The notes: generated by a model not told the origin, from the sequence alone. Positions 42,901-52,759 are shown, numbered from the stretch's first letter. The stretch: 64,000 bases of DNA from Mucilaginibacter phyllosphaerae (GCF_004378255.1 NZ_SNQG01000003.1:62001-126000), one strand, 5' to 3'. Numbers and translations: made by a program.

Positions 42901-44640
42901 ATGGAAAATTACCTGCACGGCCTTTTGGATGAAGATAACGACCCCGTTATTCAACAGTATTTAAAGTATATTGATAATGGCATCCCCAAGGCTAAAAAAA
43001 CCAAAAACGTTTTAATCATCGGCGCCGGTATGGCCGGTATGGTTGCCGCCCAGATGCTAAAAAAAGCCGGGCATAAGGTAACCATTGTAGAAGCCAACAC
43101 CCGCGTGGGCGGCCGCATCAAAACCTTCCGCAACACAAAGGACAAGCAGTACTTTGAAGACGACAGCGTGTATGGAGAGGCCGGCGCCATGCGCATCCCC
43201 ACTATTCATCAGATGGTGTTTAAATACATCGAGCAGTTAAAGCTTAAAACAGAGCCTTTTTATTATGTATCGGTAGATAAAGCACAGGCCATAGCCTACC
43301 GCACAGATCCTAAAGTTGTGGTATCCAAAACACGCAATTCGCTTTTTTATGTGAATTACAACCGCGTGGTACAAAAAGACTATTTTAAAGATGGAGCCAA
43401 TATTAACGAACTGCTTGATTATAACCTGGAAACCAGCAAGCAAAACTTGTATGAAAACCAGCGTGCCGATATATTGCTGGCAAACGTTTTAAACCCGCTT
43501 AAGGCTTTTATAGCGCAAAACCCCACCAAAAACTGGCCTTTGCTGATACAACGTTACGGCGAATACTCGATGAGGCGGTTTTTGGTAGAGCAAACTTTGT
43601 ATTCTGATAATGCCATTGAGATGATAGGGGTGCTGCAAAACCTGGAATCGCGCATGGCGTATGATTTTCTGCAGAGCTTTATCGAATCTAACATCATTAA
43701 GGATACTACCGAATTTAAGCAAATAGTAGGCGGAACCGACCTGCTGACCACCGAGTTTTTTAAAGCACACAAGTTAAAAGAGAACACTTATTTTGACTGC
43801 CGCGTAACCGACCTGTTTATTGATAAAACCACCAATAAGATCAAAGTAAATACACACGTAGAGGTGGAGCGCGACCCTGAATTTTACAAAAAAGCGGGCT
43901 TCGAAAAAATGCCGACGCCTATTGAAGACCTGGGGTTTGATGAAGTGATCGTAACTATCCCTTTCTCGGCATTGCGGCACGTGTATGTTACCCCGGGCTT
44001 TAGCCAGTTAAAACGTAAGGCCATCCGCGAATTGCATTATGATTCGGCCACCAAGATCCTGATCGAATTCAGGCAGAAATGGTGGGAAGAGGCACCATAC
44101 AACATTGTAGGCGGCGGCTCGATAACCGACCTGTCTAACCGTTTTGTGTATTACCCGAGTATGGATATTGGCGGCAAAGGCCATGGTGTGATATTGGCAT
44201 CATACTGCTGGAGCGACGAGGCAAGCCGATGGGATTCTATGGATGATGACGAGCGTTATTTTTATGCCTTAAAAAACCTGGCCATTTTACATGCACCCAA
44301 TGACCCTAAAGAACAGGAGCGCATCAAGGACCTGGCCGTAATGACGGTTGACAAAGCAAAACAAGAGGTGAAGCTTACCGGCAAAAAAAGCGTTATTGGC
44401 GCGGCAACCCAAAGCTGGATGCGCGACCCTTACGCCTTTGGCGAGGCTGCCATATTTAACCCCGGCCAACTGCATTTGCTGCAAAAGCATATTATAGCAA
44501 CCGAATGGCATGGCCGCGCACATTTTGCAGGGGAGCACACCTCGCTTAAGCACGCATGGATAGAAGGTGCCATCGAATCGGGCATCCGCACGGCGCTGGA
44601 AGTGACCGAAACTATTGGCAGCCTTAATAACCCCAAATAA
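42901..44640 (+). CDS. Flavin-containing amine/L-amino-acid oxidase
   Basis: FAD enzyme of 579 residues that would oxidise an amine or L-amino acid with O2 to an imine/keto acid plus H2O2 and ammonia. The dinucleotide-binding motif [13 protein letters not shown] is at residues 39-51, followed by [14 protein letters not shown]. The C-terminal FAD contact [21 protein letters not shown] is typical of monoamine/amino acid oxidases. The size is like tryptophan or phenylalanine oxidases. The N-terminal 35 residues precede the FAD motif. A keto-acid decarboxylase gene starts one base after the stop, so both should act on the same substrate. Upstream, TAGCTTTA (42866-42873) may be a one-mismatch -7 box. 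Confidence 0.9.
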   Translation: MENYLHGLLDEDNDPVIQQYLKYIDNGIPKAKKTKNVLIIGAGMAGMVAAQMLKKAGHKVTIVEANTRVGGRIKTFRNTKDKQYFEDDSVYGEAGAMRIPTIHQMVFKYIEQLKLKTEPFYYVSVDKAQAIAYRTDPKVVVSKTRNSLFYVNYNRVVQKDYFKDGANINELLDYNLETSKQNLYENQRADILLANVLNPLKAFIAQNPTKNWPLLIQRYGEYSMRRFLVEQTLYSDNAIEMIGVLQNLESRMAYDFLQSFIESNIIKDTTEFKQIVGGTDLLTTEFFKAHKLKENTYFDCRVTDLFIDKTTNKIKVNTHVEVERDPEFYKKAGFEKMPTPIEDLGFDEVIVTIPFSALRHVYVTPGFSQLKRKAIRELHYDSATKILIEFRQKWWEEAPYNIVGGGSITDLSNRFVYYPSMDIGGKGHGVILASYCWSDEASRWDSMDDDERYFYALKNLAILHAPNDPKEQERIKDLAVMTVDKAKQEVKLTGKKSVIGAATQSWMRDPYAFGEAAIFNPGQLHLLQKHIIATEWHGRAHFAGEHTSLKHAWIEGAIESGIRTALEVTETIGSLNNPK

Positions 44641-44641
44641 C

Positions 44642-46402
44642 ATGGCCGCAAAAGAAGTAACCGTAGCAAAATATTTGCAGATGCGCTTGGAGCAGATGGG
44701 CCTTAACCACCTGTTTGGCATAGCCGGTAATTACACCGCGCCATTCCTGAACACCATTCTGGAGGATAAAAAATCAAAAATACAGGTAATTAACGATACC
44801 AATGAGATTAACGCCGGCCATTGCGCCGATGCTTATGCGCGTTTAAGGGGCTTTTCGGCAGTGGCGGTAACGTATGGGGTGGGTGCATTTACCTTGCTTA
44901 ATTCGGTAGCGGGCTCTTATGTAGAGCATTGCCCCGTGCTGGTAATTAACGGCGCGCCAACCAGCAGCGACCAGATGAAAAATATCGCCCAAGGCATGCT
45001 GGCATCACACATGACGGGCGATATGTACAGCAACATTAACGTGTACCGCAATGTAACCGTAGCGGCAGAGCAGGTTACCAGTTGTGTAGATGCCCCCTAT
45101 AAAATTGATGCGATACTGGATGCCTGCATTTTATATGGCAAACCCGTTTACCTGGAGGTTTTTGAAGATGTATGGCGCATGACTTGTAAACCGCCAAGCA
45201 CTCCGCTAACTGTTAAGGCGTTAAAGGGCTGTAAAGAGAACGCCCTGAAGGCCGCCCAGCATGTTGCGGCCATGTCGCTCAATAAAAAGATAATTTTTTG
45301 GGGCGGCGAAGAAATTCAGCGCTATGGTTTGCAGCAAGAGTTTTTAAACCTGGTAGAAAGCACCGATACCGAGTTTGTTACCTCTATACTGGGTAAATCC
45401 ATTGTGTCCGAAGATCATCCTAAATTTAAGGGGGTGTTTAACGGCAATGCATCGCCCAAAGATGTAAAGGAGCGTTTTGAAAAAGCAGATGTTAAAATTG
45501 GCCTGGGTGTATGGACAACCGGCAAAAACCTGGGCGGTTTTGACGTTTGGAAAGACGATACCGTACTGGCCAACCACAGCGGTGTTAGAATGGGTGCGGC
45601 CTATGAACCGAATGTATCGCTAAAAGATTTCATAATCCTGTTAAAGCAGGAACTATTGAAAGTGAAGTTTAAAGCCTACCAGATGTACGGGCCGGGCAGG
45701 CTTAAAGCCTCATTTTTTGTAGCCGAAAGCATGACCAAAGCCAAGCCCGTTATACCCGTAACGTACGACCTGTTCTTTGGGCGCATGAGCAAATTTATTG
45801 ATGCCCGCCACGTGGTGGTAGCTGATGCCGGTTTCCCGCTACTGGGTGCGCAGGGCATCCATATTGCCGAGGCTAACGGTTTTGTGGCGCAGGCATCGTG
45901 GCTGTCTATCGGGTATTCGGTGCCGGCGGCAACGGGGGTTAAATGCGCCCGGCCGGATAAGCGCGCAGTTGTTTTTGTGGGCGACGGCGCTTTCCAGGAA
46001 ACCTGCCAGGCCGTATCTACCCAAAATAAGCTTAAGCATAATACCATTGTTTTTGTGCTGGATAACGGTATCTACGGTATCGAGCAGATGCTGGTAAACC
46101 CCAACCCCTTCCGCGGTAAGGATAAGGTGGAATACCCGCTGCCCGATCTGAACACGGTTTACGCCTACAACGATATGCACCGCTGGAAGTACGCCAAACT
46201 GGTGGATGTATTTGGCGGTAAAGGCTTTGAAGTAACCAATATGGATGAACTGGAAACCGTTTTAAACCAATTGGATAGCATAACCGAGAATACCATTATT
46301 CACGTGTACCTGCCCAAAACGGATATCCCCGAGGCCATTGCCTACAAAAATGCCAAACCCGGCGAGGATGAATTTTTAAATAAGAACTGGAGTTTATGTT
46401 AA
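44642..46402 (+). CDS. Thiamine-diphosphate-dependent keto-acid decarboxylase (indolepyruvate/pyruvate decarboxylase type)
   Basis: Removes CO2 from a 2-keto acid to give an aldehyde. The 586-residue protein shows the three-domain layout of pyruvate decarboxylases. The start region FGIAGNYTAPF and catalytic Glu55 in NDTNEINAGHCADAYAR are typical. The central domain follows, then the TPP motif GDGAFQETCQ starting at about residue 447, with the ending DNGIYGIEQ in place of the usual NNxxYxxE. Which keto acid it uses cannot be decided. Its one-base distance from the oxidase gene suggests amino acid to keto acid to aldehyde as a two-step route. The ATG at 44642 was preferred over an upstream in-frame ATG at 44615. 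Confidence 0.9.
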   Translation: MAAKEVTVAKYLQMRLEQMGLNHLFGIAGNYTAPFLNTILEDKKSKIQVINDTNEINAGHCADAYARLRGFSAVAVTYGVGAFTLLNSVAGSYVEHCPVLVINGAPTSSDQMKNIAQGMLASHMTGDMYSNINVYRNVTVAAEQVTSCVDAPYKIDAILDACILYGKPVYLEVFEDVWRMTCKPPSTPLTVKALKGCKENALKAAQHVAAMSLNKKIIFWGGEEIQRYGLQQEFLNLVESTDTEFVTSILGKSIVSEDHPKFKGVFNGNASPKDVKERFEKADVKIGLGVWTTGKNLGGFDVWKDDTVLANHSGVRMGAAYEPNVSLKDFIILLKQELLKVKFKAYQMYGPGRLKASFFVAESMTKAKPVIPVTYDLFFGRMSKFIDARHVVVADAGFPLLGAQGIHIAEANGFVAQASWLSIGYSVPAATGVKCARPDKRAVVFVGDGAFQETCQAVSTQNKLKHNTIVFVLDNGIYGIEQMLVNPNPFRGKDKVEYPLPDLNTVYAYNDMHRWKYAKLVDVFGGKGFEVTNMDELETVLNQLDSITENTIIHVYLPKTDIPEAIAYKNAKPGEDEFLNKNWSLC

Positions 46403-46421
46403 TAGATTAATTGTGAGGGTT

Positions 46422-46453
46422 GCCGGATAATTTGATAATTATCCGGCTTTTTT
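46422..46453 (+). terminator. Intrinsic terminator of the oxidase-decarboxylase operon
   Basis: GCCGGATAAT pairs with ATTATCCGGC (46422-46431 and 46438-46447), followed by a T-run. It reaches the stop codon of the convergent mfd gene. Confidence 0.85.
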
Positions 46454-49400
46454 TATACCGCAACTACGGTCATCTCGCTTAGAATTTCCAGCGCTTCGTC
46501 AATATTGGCAATGCGGTCTATACTCAGGCGGAGGGTGTTTTTTACTTCCTTAAGATTGGTGCGGCGTGGGTTACGCTGTACAAATTCCAGCACTTCTTTA
46601 AAGGCCTCAGTTTCAAAATAAGCAGATTGCTGGTTGGTGATAAAATAACCGCGCAGTACATTTTTTTTAAGCGATACCTTTTCAAAGCCGATGGCTTTGC
46701 CCAGCCATTGCAGCCGCATAGAGTTTAACAGATCATGCACCTGTGGGGGGAGCGGGCCAAACCTGTCATGCAGTTGCTGCTTAAAATCCTGCAGCTGGTT
46801 TTCGTTTTCCAGTTTGCTCAGTTCGGTGTACAGGTTATAGCGCTCGCCAATGTTGGTTACATATTCATCCGGGATCAGGATCTCCTGGTCGGTATCTATC
46901 TGCGTAAAGCTGATGAATGGTTTTGGCTTTTCATCCGGGAAAACGCCTTTAAATTCGTCCTCTTTTAGCTCCTGTATGGCCTCGTCCAGTATCTTGTGGT
47001 ACATGTCAAAACCAATTTCGGCAATAAAGCCGCTTTGCTCGGCACCCAGCAGGTTACCGCTTCCGCGAATGTCTAAATCGCGCATGGCTACGTTGAAACC
47101 GCTGCCCAGGTCGCTAAATTCTTCAATGGCGCTCAGGCGCTTGCGTGCCTCGTTGGTGAGGGTGCTTAAAGGCGGACTCAGTAAATAGCAGTAGGCCTTT
47201 TTATTGCTTCGCCCCACACGGCCGCGCATCTGGTGCAGGTCGCTCAGGCCAAACATGTGGGCATGGTTAATAATAATGGTATTGGCATTGGGGATATCCA
47301 AGCCGGCCTCAATGATGGTGGTGGCCACCAGTACATCATACTCGTGGTTCACAAATTTCAGCATAACGTCTTCCAGCGCATCGCCCTCTAACTGGCCGTG
47401 GGCAATACCTATGCGGGCTTTTGGCACCAGTTTATGGATCATGGCGCCCAGCTGCGGCAGGTCGGCCACGCGGTTATGGATAAAGAACACCTGCCCGTCG
47501 CGCTCTATCTCGTGCTGCACGGCCTCTTTTATCAGCGTGTCATTAAACACGTGTAATTCGGTAACTACCGGCTGCCTGTTAGGTGGCGGGGTAGAAATAA
47601 TAGAAAGGTCCCTTGCACCCATCAGCGAGAAATGCAGTGTACGCGGGATAGGCGTTGCCGTAAGCGTAAGCGTATCCACATTGGCGCGCATCTGTTTCAG
47701 CTTTTCTTTTACCGTTACCCCAAACTTTTGCTCTTCGTCGATGATCATCAGGCCCAGATCTTTAAACTTCACATCCTTACTCACCAAACGGTGTGTGCCT
47801 ATAATGATATCTACCTTGCCCTCTTTTAGCCCTGCAAGGGTGTCTTTTATTTGCTTGGTGGTTTTAAAACGGTTCACATAATCAATGTTCACCGGGAAAC
47901 CTTTGAGCCTGTCGCTAAATGTTTTGTAATGTTGGGCCGCCAGAATGGTAGTAGGCACCAAAATGGCCACCTGCTTGCTATCGGCCACCGCCTTAAATGC
48001 GGCCCGTACCGCTATCTCTGTTTTACCAAAGCCTACGTCACCGCAGATCAGCCTGTCCATCGGGTGCGGCGATTCCATATCTTTTTTAAAATCTACTGTA
48101 GCCTTCTCCTGGTCCGGAGTGTCCTCATAAAGGAAAGATGCTTCCAACTCGGTCTGCAGATAACTATCCGGCGAAAAGGCGTTCCCCTCCTGCGCCTTAC
48201 GCACGGCGTAAAGCTTGATCAGATCGCGGGCGATGTCCTTAACTTTTTTTTTTGTGGTTTTTTTGAGGCGTTCCCAGGTATCGGTACCCAGCTTGTTCAT
48301 GCGGGGTTCGGTGCCTTCTTTACCGCTGTATTTACTGATGCGGTTAAGCGAGTTGATGTTCACATACAGCAGGTCGTTATCTGCATAGATCAAACGGATC
48401 ATCTCCTGCACTTTGCCGTTCACTTCCACTTTTTCCAGGCCGGCGTATTTGCCAATGCCGTGGTCAATATGGGTGATAAAATCGCCGGGCTTTAAGTCGC
48501 GCAGTTCTTTTAAAGTAATGGCCTGCGACCGCTGATAACCTTTCTTAAGCTTGTATTTATAATAACGATCGAAGATCTGGTGATCTGTATAGCAGGCCAG
48601 CTTTTGTTCTCTGTCTATAAAACCTTCGCGGATAGATACGCTGATCGGGGTAAACTTTACGTTCTTATCCAGGTCTTCCAGTATGGCGTAAAGCCGTTCT
48701 ACCTGTCGTGCCGAATCGGTAAGAATGTAGTTCTCTATCTTTTCGGCGTCGTTATTTTTAAAATTATGGATCAGCAGGTTAAAATCTTTATTAAACGATG
48801 GCTGCGGGCGCATCTCAAAATTGATCTGTGCGGCATCGTTGTAAAAGAATTGCTTGCCAAATTCTACCAGGGCAAAATCATGCAGCTGGTCGGCTATCAG
48901 TTTTTCGTCGGTAAAGCTAAATTTAGGGTCTATCCAATCCGGGTTCTGGTTCTTTTCATCGGCAGATAAGGCCTTCCATAGCTGGGTAGCTTTTTTATGG
49001 CCGGTTTGGATGATATCCAGCGTAAACTGTACGTCCTTTATCCATACCTGCGTATCCGGCTCCACATATTCCAGCAGCGAAATGTTATTCTCCGTCAGGA
49101 ATTTAGACTGCACATTGGGTACAATAGTAATATGCTTCACCTGCTCTACCGATAGCTGGCTCTCTATCTCAAACGTACGGATCGACTCAATGATATCACC
49201 AAAAAATTCAACCCGGTAAGGCAGATCATGCGAGAAGGAGAAAATATCTACAATACCACCACGTACAGAGAATTGCCCTGGCTCGTAAACAAATTCAACC
49301 CGGTCAAAATCATACTCCACCAAAAACTCCGTAATAAAATCAATACTGAGTTTGTTATTAACCGAGATCTCCAGCGTGTTTTTCTCCAGCGATGAACGGT

Positions 49401-49803
49401 CTATCACCTTTTCGGCCAGGGCTTCGGGATAGGTTACGATCAGCTGGCCGTATTCGGTAGCATGATTAAGCTCGTTCAATACCTCGGCACGGGCCAAAAC
49501 GTTGGCGCTGTCGGGCTGGGTAAATTCAAAGGGTTTGCGGTAGGATGAGGGAAAAAGCAGGATGTCTTTACCGGTCAGGTTCTCCAGATCGGCCAAAAAG
49601 TAAGCGGCCTCTTCGCGCTCGGGCAGCACAAATATCATGTGCTTATGCTGTAAAAAATACAATGCGGCGGCCATGGCCGCATCTCCCGACCCGACTAACC
49701 CACGCAGCTGTACCCTTGGATTTTTACCGGCATTTAAGGCTTGCGCCAATGCCTTTATCCGCTCGTCTGCCTTATATCGCTCTAATATATCACGGATGTT
49801 CAA
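46453..49803 (-). CDS. mfd: Transcription-repair coupling factor
   Basis: ATP-dependent translocase that displaces RNA polymerase stalled at DNA damage and recruits UvrA. At 1116 residues it is full length. The N-terminal UvrB-like region is followed by the CarD-like RNA-polymerase-interaction domain (GDFITHIDHGIGKYAGLEK) around residues 435-520. Translocase motifs are Walker A GDVGFGKTE (about 585-593) and MIIDEEQKFGV (about 685-695), with TATPIPRTLHFSLMGARD and RGRVGRSNKKAYCY later. The TRCF C-terminal domain completes it. The start is a TTG (49801-49803); no closer ATG gives the conserved N-terminus. Convergent with the decarboxylase gene. Confidence 0.96.
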   Translation of the reverse strand: MNIRDILERYKADERIKALAQALNAGKNPRVQLRGLVGSGDAAMAAALYFLQHKHMIFVLPEREEAAYFLADLENLTGKDILLFPSSYRKPFEFTQPDSANVLARAEVLNELNHATEYGQLIVTYPEALAEKVIDRSSLEKNTLEISVNNKLSIDFITEFLVEYDFDRVEFVYEPGQFSVRGGIVDIFSFSHDLPYRVEFFGDIIESIRTFEIESQLSVEQVKHITIVPNVQSKFLTENNISLLEYVEPDTQVWIKDVQFTLDIIQTGHKKATQLWKALSADEKNQNPDWIDPKFSFTDEKLIADQLHDFALVEFGKQFFYNDAAQINFEMRPQPSFNKDFNLLIHNFKNNDAEKIENYILTDSARQVERLYAILEDLDKNVKFTPISVSIREGFIDREQKLACYTDHQIFDRYYKYKLKKGYQRSQAITLKELRDLKPGDFITHIDHGIGKYAGLEKVEVNGKVQEMIRLIYADNDLLYVNINSLNRISKYSGKEGTEPRMNKLGTDTWERLKKTTKKKVKDIARDLIKLYAVRKAQEGNAFSPDSYLQTELEASFLYEDTPDQEKATVDFKKDMESPHPMDRLICGDVGFGKTEIAVRAAFKAVADSKQVAILVPTTILAAQHYKTFSDRLKGFPVNIDYVNRFKTTKQIKDTLAGLKEGKVDIIIGTHRLVSKDVKFKDLGLMIIDEEQKFGVTVKEKLKQMRANVDTLTLTATPIPRTLHFSLMGARDLSIISTPPPNRQPVVTELHVFNDTLIKEAVQHEIERDGQVFFIHNRVADLPQLGAMIHKLVPKARIGIAHGQLEGDALEDVMLKFVNHEYDVLVATTIIEAGLDIPNANTIIINHAHMFGLSDLHQMRGRVGRSNKKAYCYLLSPPLSTLTNEARKRLSAIEEFSDLGSGFNVAMRDLDIRGSGNLLGAEQSGFIAEIGFDMYHKILDEAIQELKEDEFKGVFPDEKPKPFISFTQIDTDQEILIPDEYVTNIGERYNLYTELSKLENENQLQDFKQQLHDRFGPLPPQVHDLLNSMRLQWLGKAIGFEKVSLKKNVLRGYFITNQQSAYFETEAFKEVLEFVQRNPRRTNLKEVKNTLRLSIDRIANIDEALEILSEMTVVAV

Positions 49804-49938
49804 AACGGTGTAAATATAGGTAAAAATGCTTTTTTGCAGCAGGCAGATAATATATCATAAAATTAAAGCAAACAATTTGCGCTTATGTTTACTTTTAAAT
49901 GATATTTCCCAATTACAACAAAGTATAACTTTTATAAC

Positions 49939-50355
49939 ATGAAAAACTCGGTAATATTTGGATTGATAATAGGTGTTTTAAGTTTAATATGGCTGTTTGT
50001 GATGCGGTCTACAGGTTACAACCTGTCTGACAGTAAAACCAACCCGATAGAGTATGTTTCGGTACTGATACCGCTGATAGGCTTATTTTTTGGCGTTAAA
50101 AACTTTAGGGACGGTGAGCTGAAAGGTAACATGGGCTTTTTAGAGGCTTTGATACAAAGCTTTAAAATATTACTGGTAGGCGGTGTACTTGCCGTGTTTG
50201 CCGGTATCATATTTATTAACTGGGGTAACGTGGATAGCACGGATACCACCTTCCAGAGTTTTAGCGGCCGCATTTTTGGCGCCCTGCTTGTTGGCGTGAT
50301 AGAGGCTTTTGCCGTATCTTTATTGCTGACCACTAAAAGCAACCGTGTCGATTAG
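49939..50355 (+). CDS. DUF4199 membrane protein
   Basis: Membrane protein of 138 residues with four hydrophobic segments. The DUF4199 pattern is visible in GLIIGVLSLIWLFVMR, LIPLIGLFFGVKNFRDGELKGNMGFLEAL and the helix VGGVLAVFAGIIFINW. The function of this family is unknown. The gene's last 11 bases overlap the next gene, which encodes a DUF2752 protein, so both are probably made from one transcript. Confidence 0.85.
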   Translation: MKNSVIFGLIIGVLSLIWLFVMRSTGYNLSDSKTNPIEYVSVLIPLIGLFFGVKNFRDGELKGNMGFLEALIQSFKILLVGGVLAVFAGIIFINWGNVDSTDTTFQSFSGRIFGALLVGVIEAFAVSLLLTTKSNRVD

Positions 50356-50638
50356 GCAAATATTTAACCGTTATTTTGAATTAACATTCTGGATTATGGC
50401 TTTGGCCTGCCTGGCGTTTACTAACCCGGCCGGCCAAAGCCATTTTAGCTTATGCCCCTTAAAGCTGCTTGGCTTTACCTGGTGCCCGGGCTGTGGCTTA
50501 GGCCATGCTATTTCTCATCTTTTTAGGGGCGATATTAAAGCGTCCTTCCATGCGCATTGGCTGGGCATCCCCGTGCTGGCCGTTTTGCTGTACCGGATAT
50601 ACACGCTTGCTGTAAAAAAGCCATATCGCTTTCAATAA
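50345..50638 (+). CDS. DUF2752 membrane protein
   Basis: Small membrane protein of 97 residues with two to three helices. The DUF2752 hallmark is CPLKLLGFTWCPGCGLGHAISHLFRGD, with a CPxCG-like motif near the middle. The function is unknown. The start is GTG at 50345, which overlaps the end of the DUF4199 gene by 11 bases and suggests coupled translation. Confidence 0.85.
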   Translation: MSIRQIFNRYFELTFWIMALACLAFTNPAGQSHFSLCPLKLLGFTWCPGCGLGHAISHLFRGDIKASFHAHWLGIPVLAVLLYRIYTLAVKKPYRFQ

Positions 50639-50782
50639 GTATCGGTAAAAAAAGTTCCCCTATTTCGCCGGATAAATATCCATACTTACCGATTGTTTGA
50701 GCGCGATTGCCTATTAACTTTAGGCAGATTTGTCATTCGATAGTAGTTTTACATCATCAATCACAACATAACAATTAACAAA

Positions 50783-51142
50783 ATGGAAACTTACAATCCT
50801 TATATGTCACTGCCAGGCATCACAACAGAGGAAATGGCAGTTTTACACCAGGCAACAAGCAGCCTTACCGATAGCCAGAAGCAGAGCTTCTTTATGATCT
50901 ACTCCAGCAAAAGAAGAAGCGCGCAGGATATTTTAATATTTACACTGCTTGGGTTTATTGGCATAGCCGGTGTGCAACGGTTTATGGTAGGCCAGGTTTT
51001 AATGGGTTTATTTTACTTTTTCACCGCCGGTTTTTGCTTTATCGGTACCATTGTAGATTTGATAAACCACCAATCCATCGCAAACGAATACAATCAAAAA
51101 ATGGCCTACGAAAGCTTTAACATAGCTAAAATGGGCTTGTAA
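50783..51142 (+). CDS. TM2 domain membrane protein
   Basis: Protein of 119 residues with an N-terminal helical, soluble part (about 1-45) and a TM2 domain: two membrane helices around FTLLGFIGIAGVQRFMVGQVLMGL and FTAGFCFIGTIVDLI. The conserved G-x-x-x-x-RFY-like turn appears as GVQRFMVGQ. The function is unknown. The position after the DUF4199-DUF2752 genes and on the same strand suggests a shared context, but a 144-base spacer leaves room for a separate promoter. Confidence 0.88.
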   Translation: METYNPYMSLPGITTEEMAVLHQATSSLTDSQKQSFFMIYSSKRRSAQDILIFTLLGFIGIAGVQRFMVGQVLMGLFYFFTAGFCFIGTIVDLINHQSIANEYNQKMAYESFNIAKMGL

Positions 51143-51176
51143 TTAAACAATTGATCATCTAAACCATATCATAATC

Positions 51177-51302
51177 ATGAAAACTTTTAAAACAGCAACT
51201 GCCAATAAATTAGCCTCACGCTTCGATCAGGAATTAATGAATATCTTAATGAACGACCTGAGGCTTATCAAATTAAAAACAGCAACAGCTACCAAAAGAT
51301 AA
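51177..51302 (+). CDS. Possible small basic protein, 41 residues
   Basis: A short open frame with ATG starts 34 bases after the TM2 gene. The product is basic and helical (MKTFKTATANKLASRFDQEL, ending KLKTATATKR), and the sequence KTATA(T/N)K occurs at both ends. No family is recognised. It might be a small protein coupled to the TM2 gene or a chance frame. Confidence 0.35.
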   Translation: MKTFKTATANKLASRFDQELMNILMNDLRLIKLKTATATKR

Positions 51303-51466
51303 GCGACGGCTACAAATTATAAAAGAATCAAAACGGGGTAAGAATTGGAAGGCTGATGCAAATTAGCCTGCACCAAAGAAAATATTACCTGTACGTTTTG
51401 ATTTTTTTTGTGGCCTCTCCCGAGTAATAGAAAGGAAGATTAATCCGGTTACCCTTTATCGCCTAA

Positions 51467-51576
51467 GATTCTCTCCCCGGAGAGGGGTTGCGTAGGAATA
51501 TGAAATGGCAGGGAGGGGTTTATCTGTTATGCCTTACACAGAAACCCCTCCCTGCACCCTCCGTTGGGAGGGAATC
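51467..51576. repeat. Nested palindromic element upstream of the Nif3 gene
   Basis: The outer arms GATTCTCTCCC (51467-51477) and GGGAGGGAATC (51566-51576) match at 10 of 11 bases. The inner arms GCAGGGAGGGGTTT (51508-51521) and AAACCCCTCCCTGC (51542-51555) are perfect over 14 bases with a 20-base loop. The total of 110 bases is similar in size to the palindrome at 19167-19277. Confidence 0.65.
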
Positions 51577-51661
51577 GCGCAAAGCCCAAACGTTATGGCG
51601 GGACGAGCCTATAAAATTATTCCTTCCAAACCTCGCCCCGCCTTATTATCTTAGTGCAATT

Positions 51662-52759
51662 ATGAAATTAGCACAGCTAACCGCTTACCTGGAAAGCCTG
51701 GCCCCGCTGGCCTATCAGGAATATTATGACAATTCGGGATTAATTGTAGGCCAACCGGATATGGAAGTGAACCAGGCCCTGATATCTCTGGATTGTACCG
51801 AGGCCGTGGTAGATGAGGCCATTGCCACCGGCTGCCAGGTTATCATATCGCACCACCCCATTGTTTTTAAAGGCCTAAAACGTTTTAACGGCAAAACATA
51901 TGTAGAGCGCGTGGTTGAAAAAGCCATCCGCAATAACATTGCGCTGTACGCCATCCATACCAACCTGGATAATGTGATGACGGGTGTTAACGCCCGCATT
52001 TGCGAAACTTTGGGACTCACCAATACCCGGATACTGGCACCTAAACAAGGGTTGCTTAAAAAGTTGGTAACCTACGTGCCGATAGCGCAGGCAGAGCAGG
52101 TGCGTAAGGCATTGTTCCATGCAGGGGCGGGCCATATTGGCGAGTATAGCGAATGCAGCTTTAATGCCGAAGGTACCGGAACTTTTAAAGGCGGCGAAAA
52201 CAGCGACCCTTATGTGGGCGAGCCCGGCATCCGCCACCATGAGGAGGAAATGCGGATAGAAACCGTTTACCCTGCAAACCTGGAAAGTAAGATCATTATG
52301 GCGCTGGTATTGGCGCATCCGTATGAGGAGGTAGCGTATGATCTGTATAACTTAACCAACCAACACCAACAGATAGGCAGCGGGATGATAGGCGAACTGG
52401 AGGTGCCGGTGGACGAAGCTGAATTTTTAGGCGAAGTAAAAGCTGCGATGGATTGCGCGGTGATACGGCACACCGCCTTTACCGGGAAACAGGTAAAAAA
52501 AGTAGCGGTTTGCGGCGGCTCGGGCGGCTTTTTGTTGAAACAGGCCATTGCTGCTGGCGCTGAGGTTTTTATCACGGCTGATTACAAATACCACGAGTTT
52601 TTTGACGCCGAATGGAAAATAGTAATTGCAGACATCGGACATTTTGAAAGTGAGCAATTTACGCAACAATTATTGTGCGAAATTATTCAAGAAAAATTTG
52701 TTAACTTTGCCATCCGTTTAACAAAAGTGAATACAAACCCCGTCAAATATTTTATTTAA
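51662..52759 (+). CDS. Nif3-like dinuclear metal center protein (YbgI/YqfO family)
   Basis: Cytoplasmic protein of 365 residues of the Nif3 family, with a middle insertion domain as in the long YqfO-type. Metal ligands are likely the HH pair in IISHHPIVFKGLK, the His and Asp in AIHTNLDN, and the C-terminal DIGHFESEQFT. Some members act as GTP cyclohydrolase I type 2 or as NAD-related enzymes, but the role here is not known. The ATG at 51662 was chosen because the upstream frame runs through a palindrome and has no coding character. TATCTTAG (51647-51654) is a one-mismatch -7 box. The stop overlaps the next ATG by one base. Confidence 0.9.
   Translation: MKLAQLTAYLESLAPLAYQEYYDNSGLIVGQPDMEVNQALISLDCTEAVVDEAIATGCQVIISHHPIVFKGLKRFNGKTYVERVVEKAIRNNIALYAIHTNLDNVMTGVNARICETLGLTNTRILAPKQGLLKKLVTYVPIAQAEQVRKALFHAGAGHIGEYSECSFNAEGTGTFKGGENSDPYVGEPGIRHHEEEMRIETVYPANLESKIIMALVLAHPYEEVAYDLYNLTNQHQQIGSGMIGELEVPVDEAEFLGEVKAAMDCAVIRHTAFTGKQVKKVAVCGGSGGFLLKQAIAAGAEVFITADYKYHEFFDAEWKIVIADIGHFESEQFTQQLLCEIIQEKFVNFAIRLTKVNTNPVKYFI

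Noticed and set aside
47204..47881. Open frame (225 codons) opposite mfd
   Set aside because: Falls completely within the conserved translocase region of mfd; no start or promoter signals.
52702..52709. TAACTTTG, an exact -7 box, inside the end of the Nif3 gene
   Set aside because: It encodes part of a conserved C-terminal segment and no TTG lies at the right distance; the one-base overlap with the next gene argues for co-transcription.
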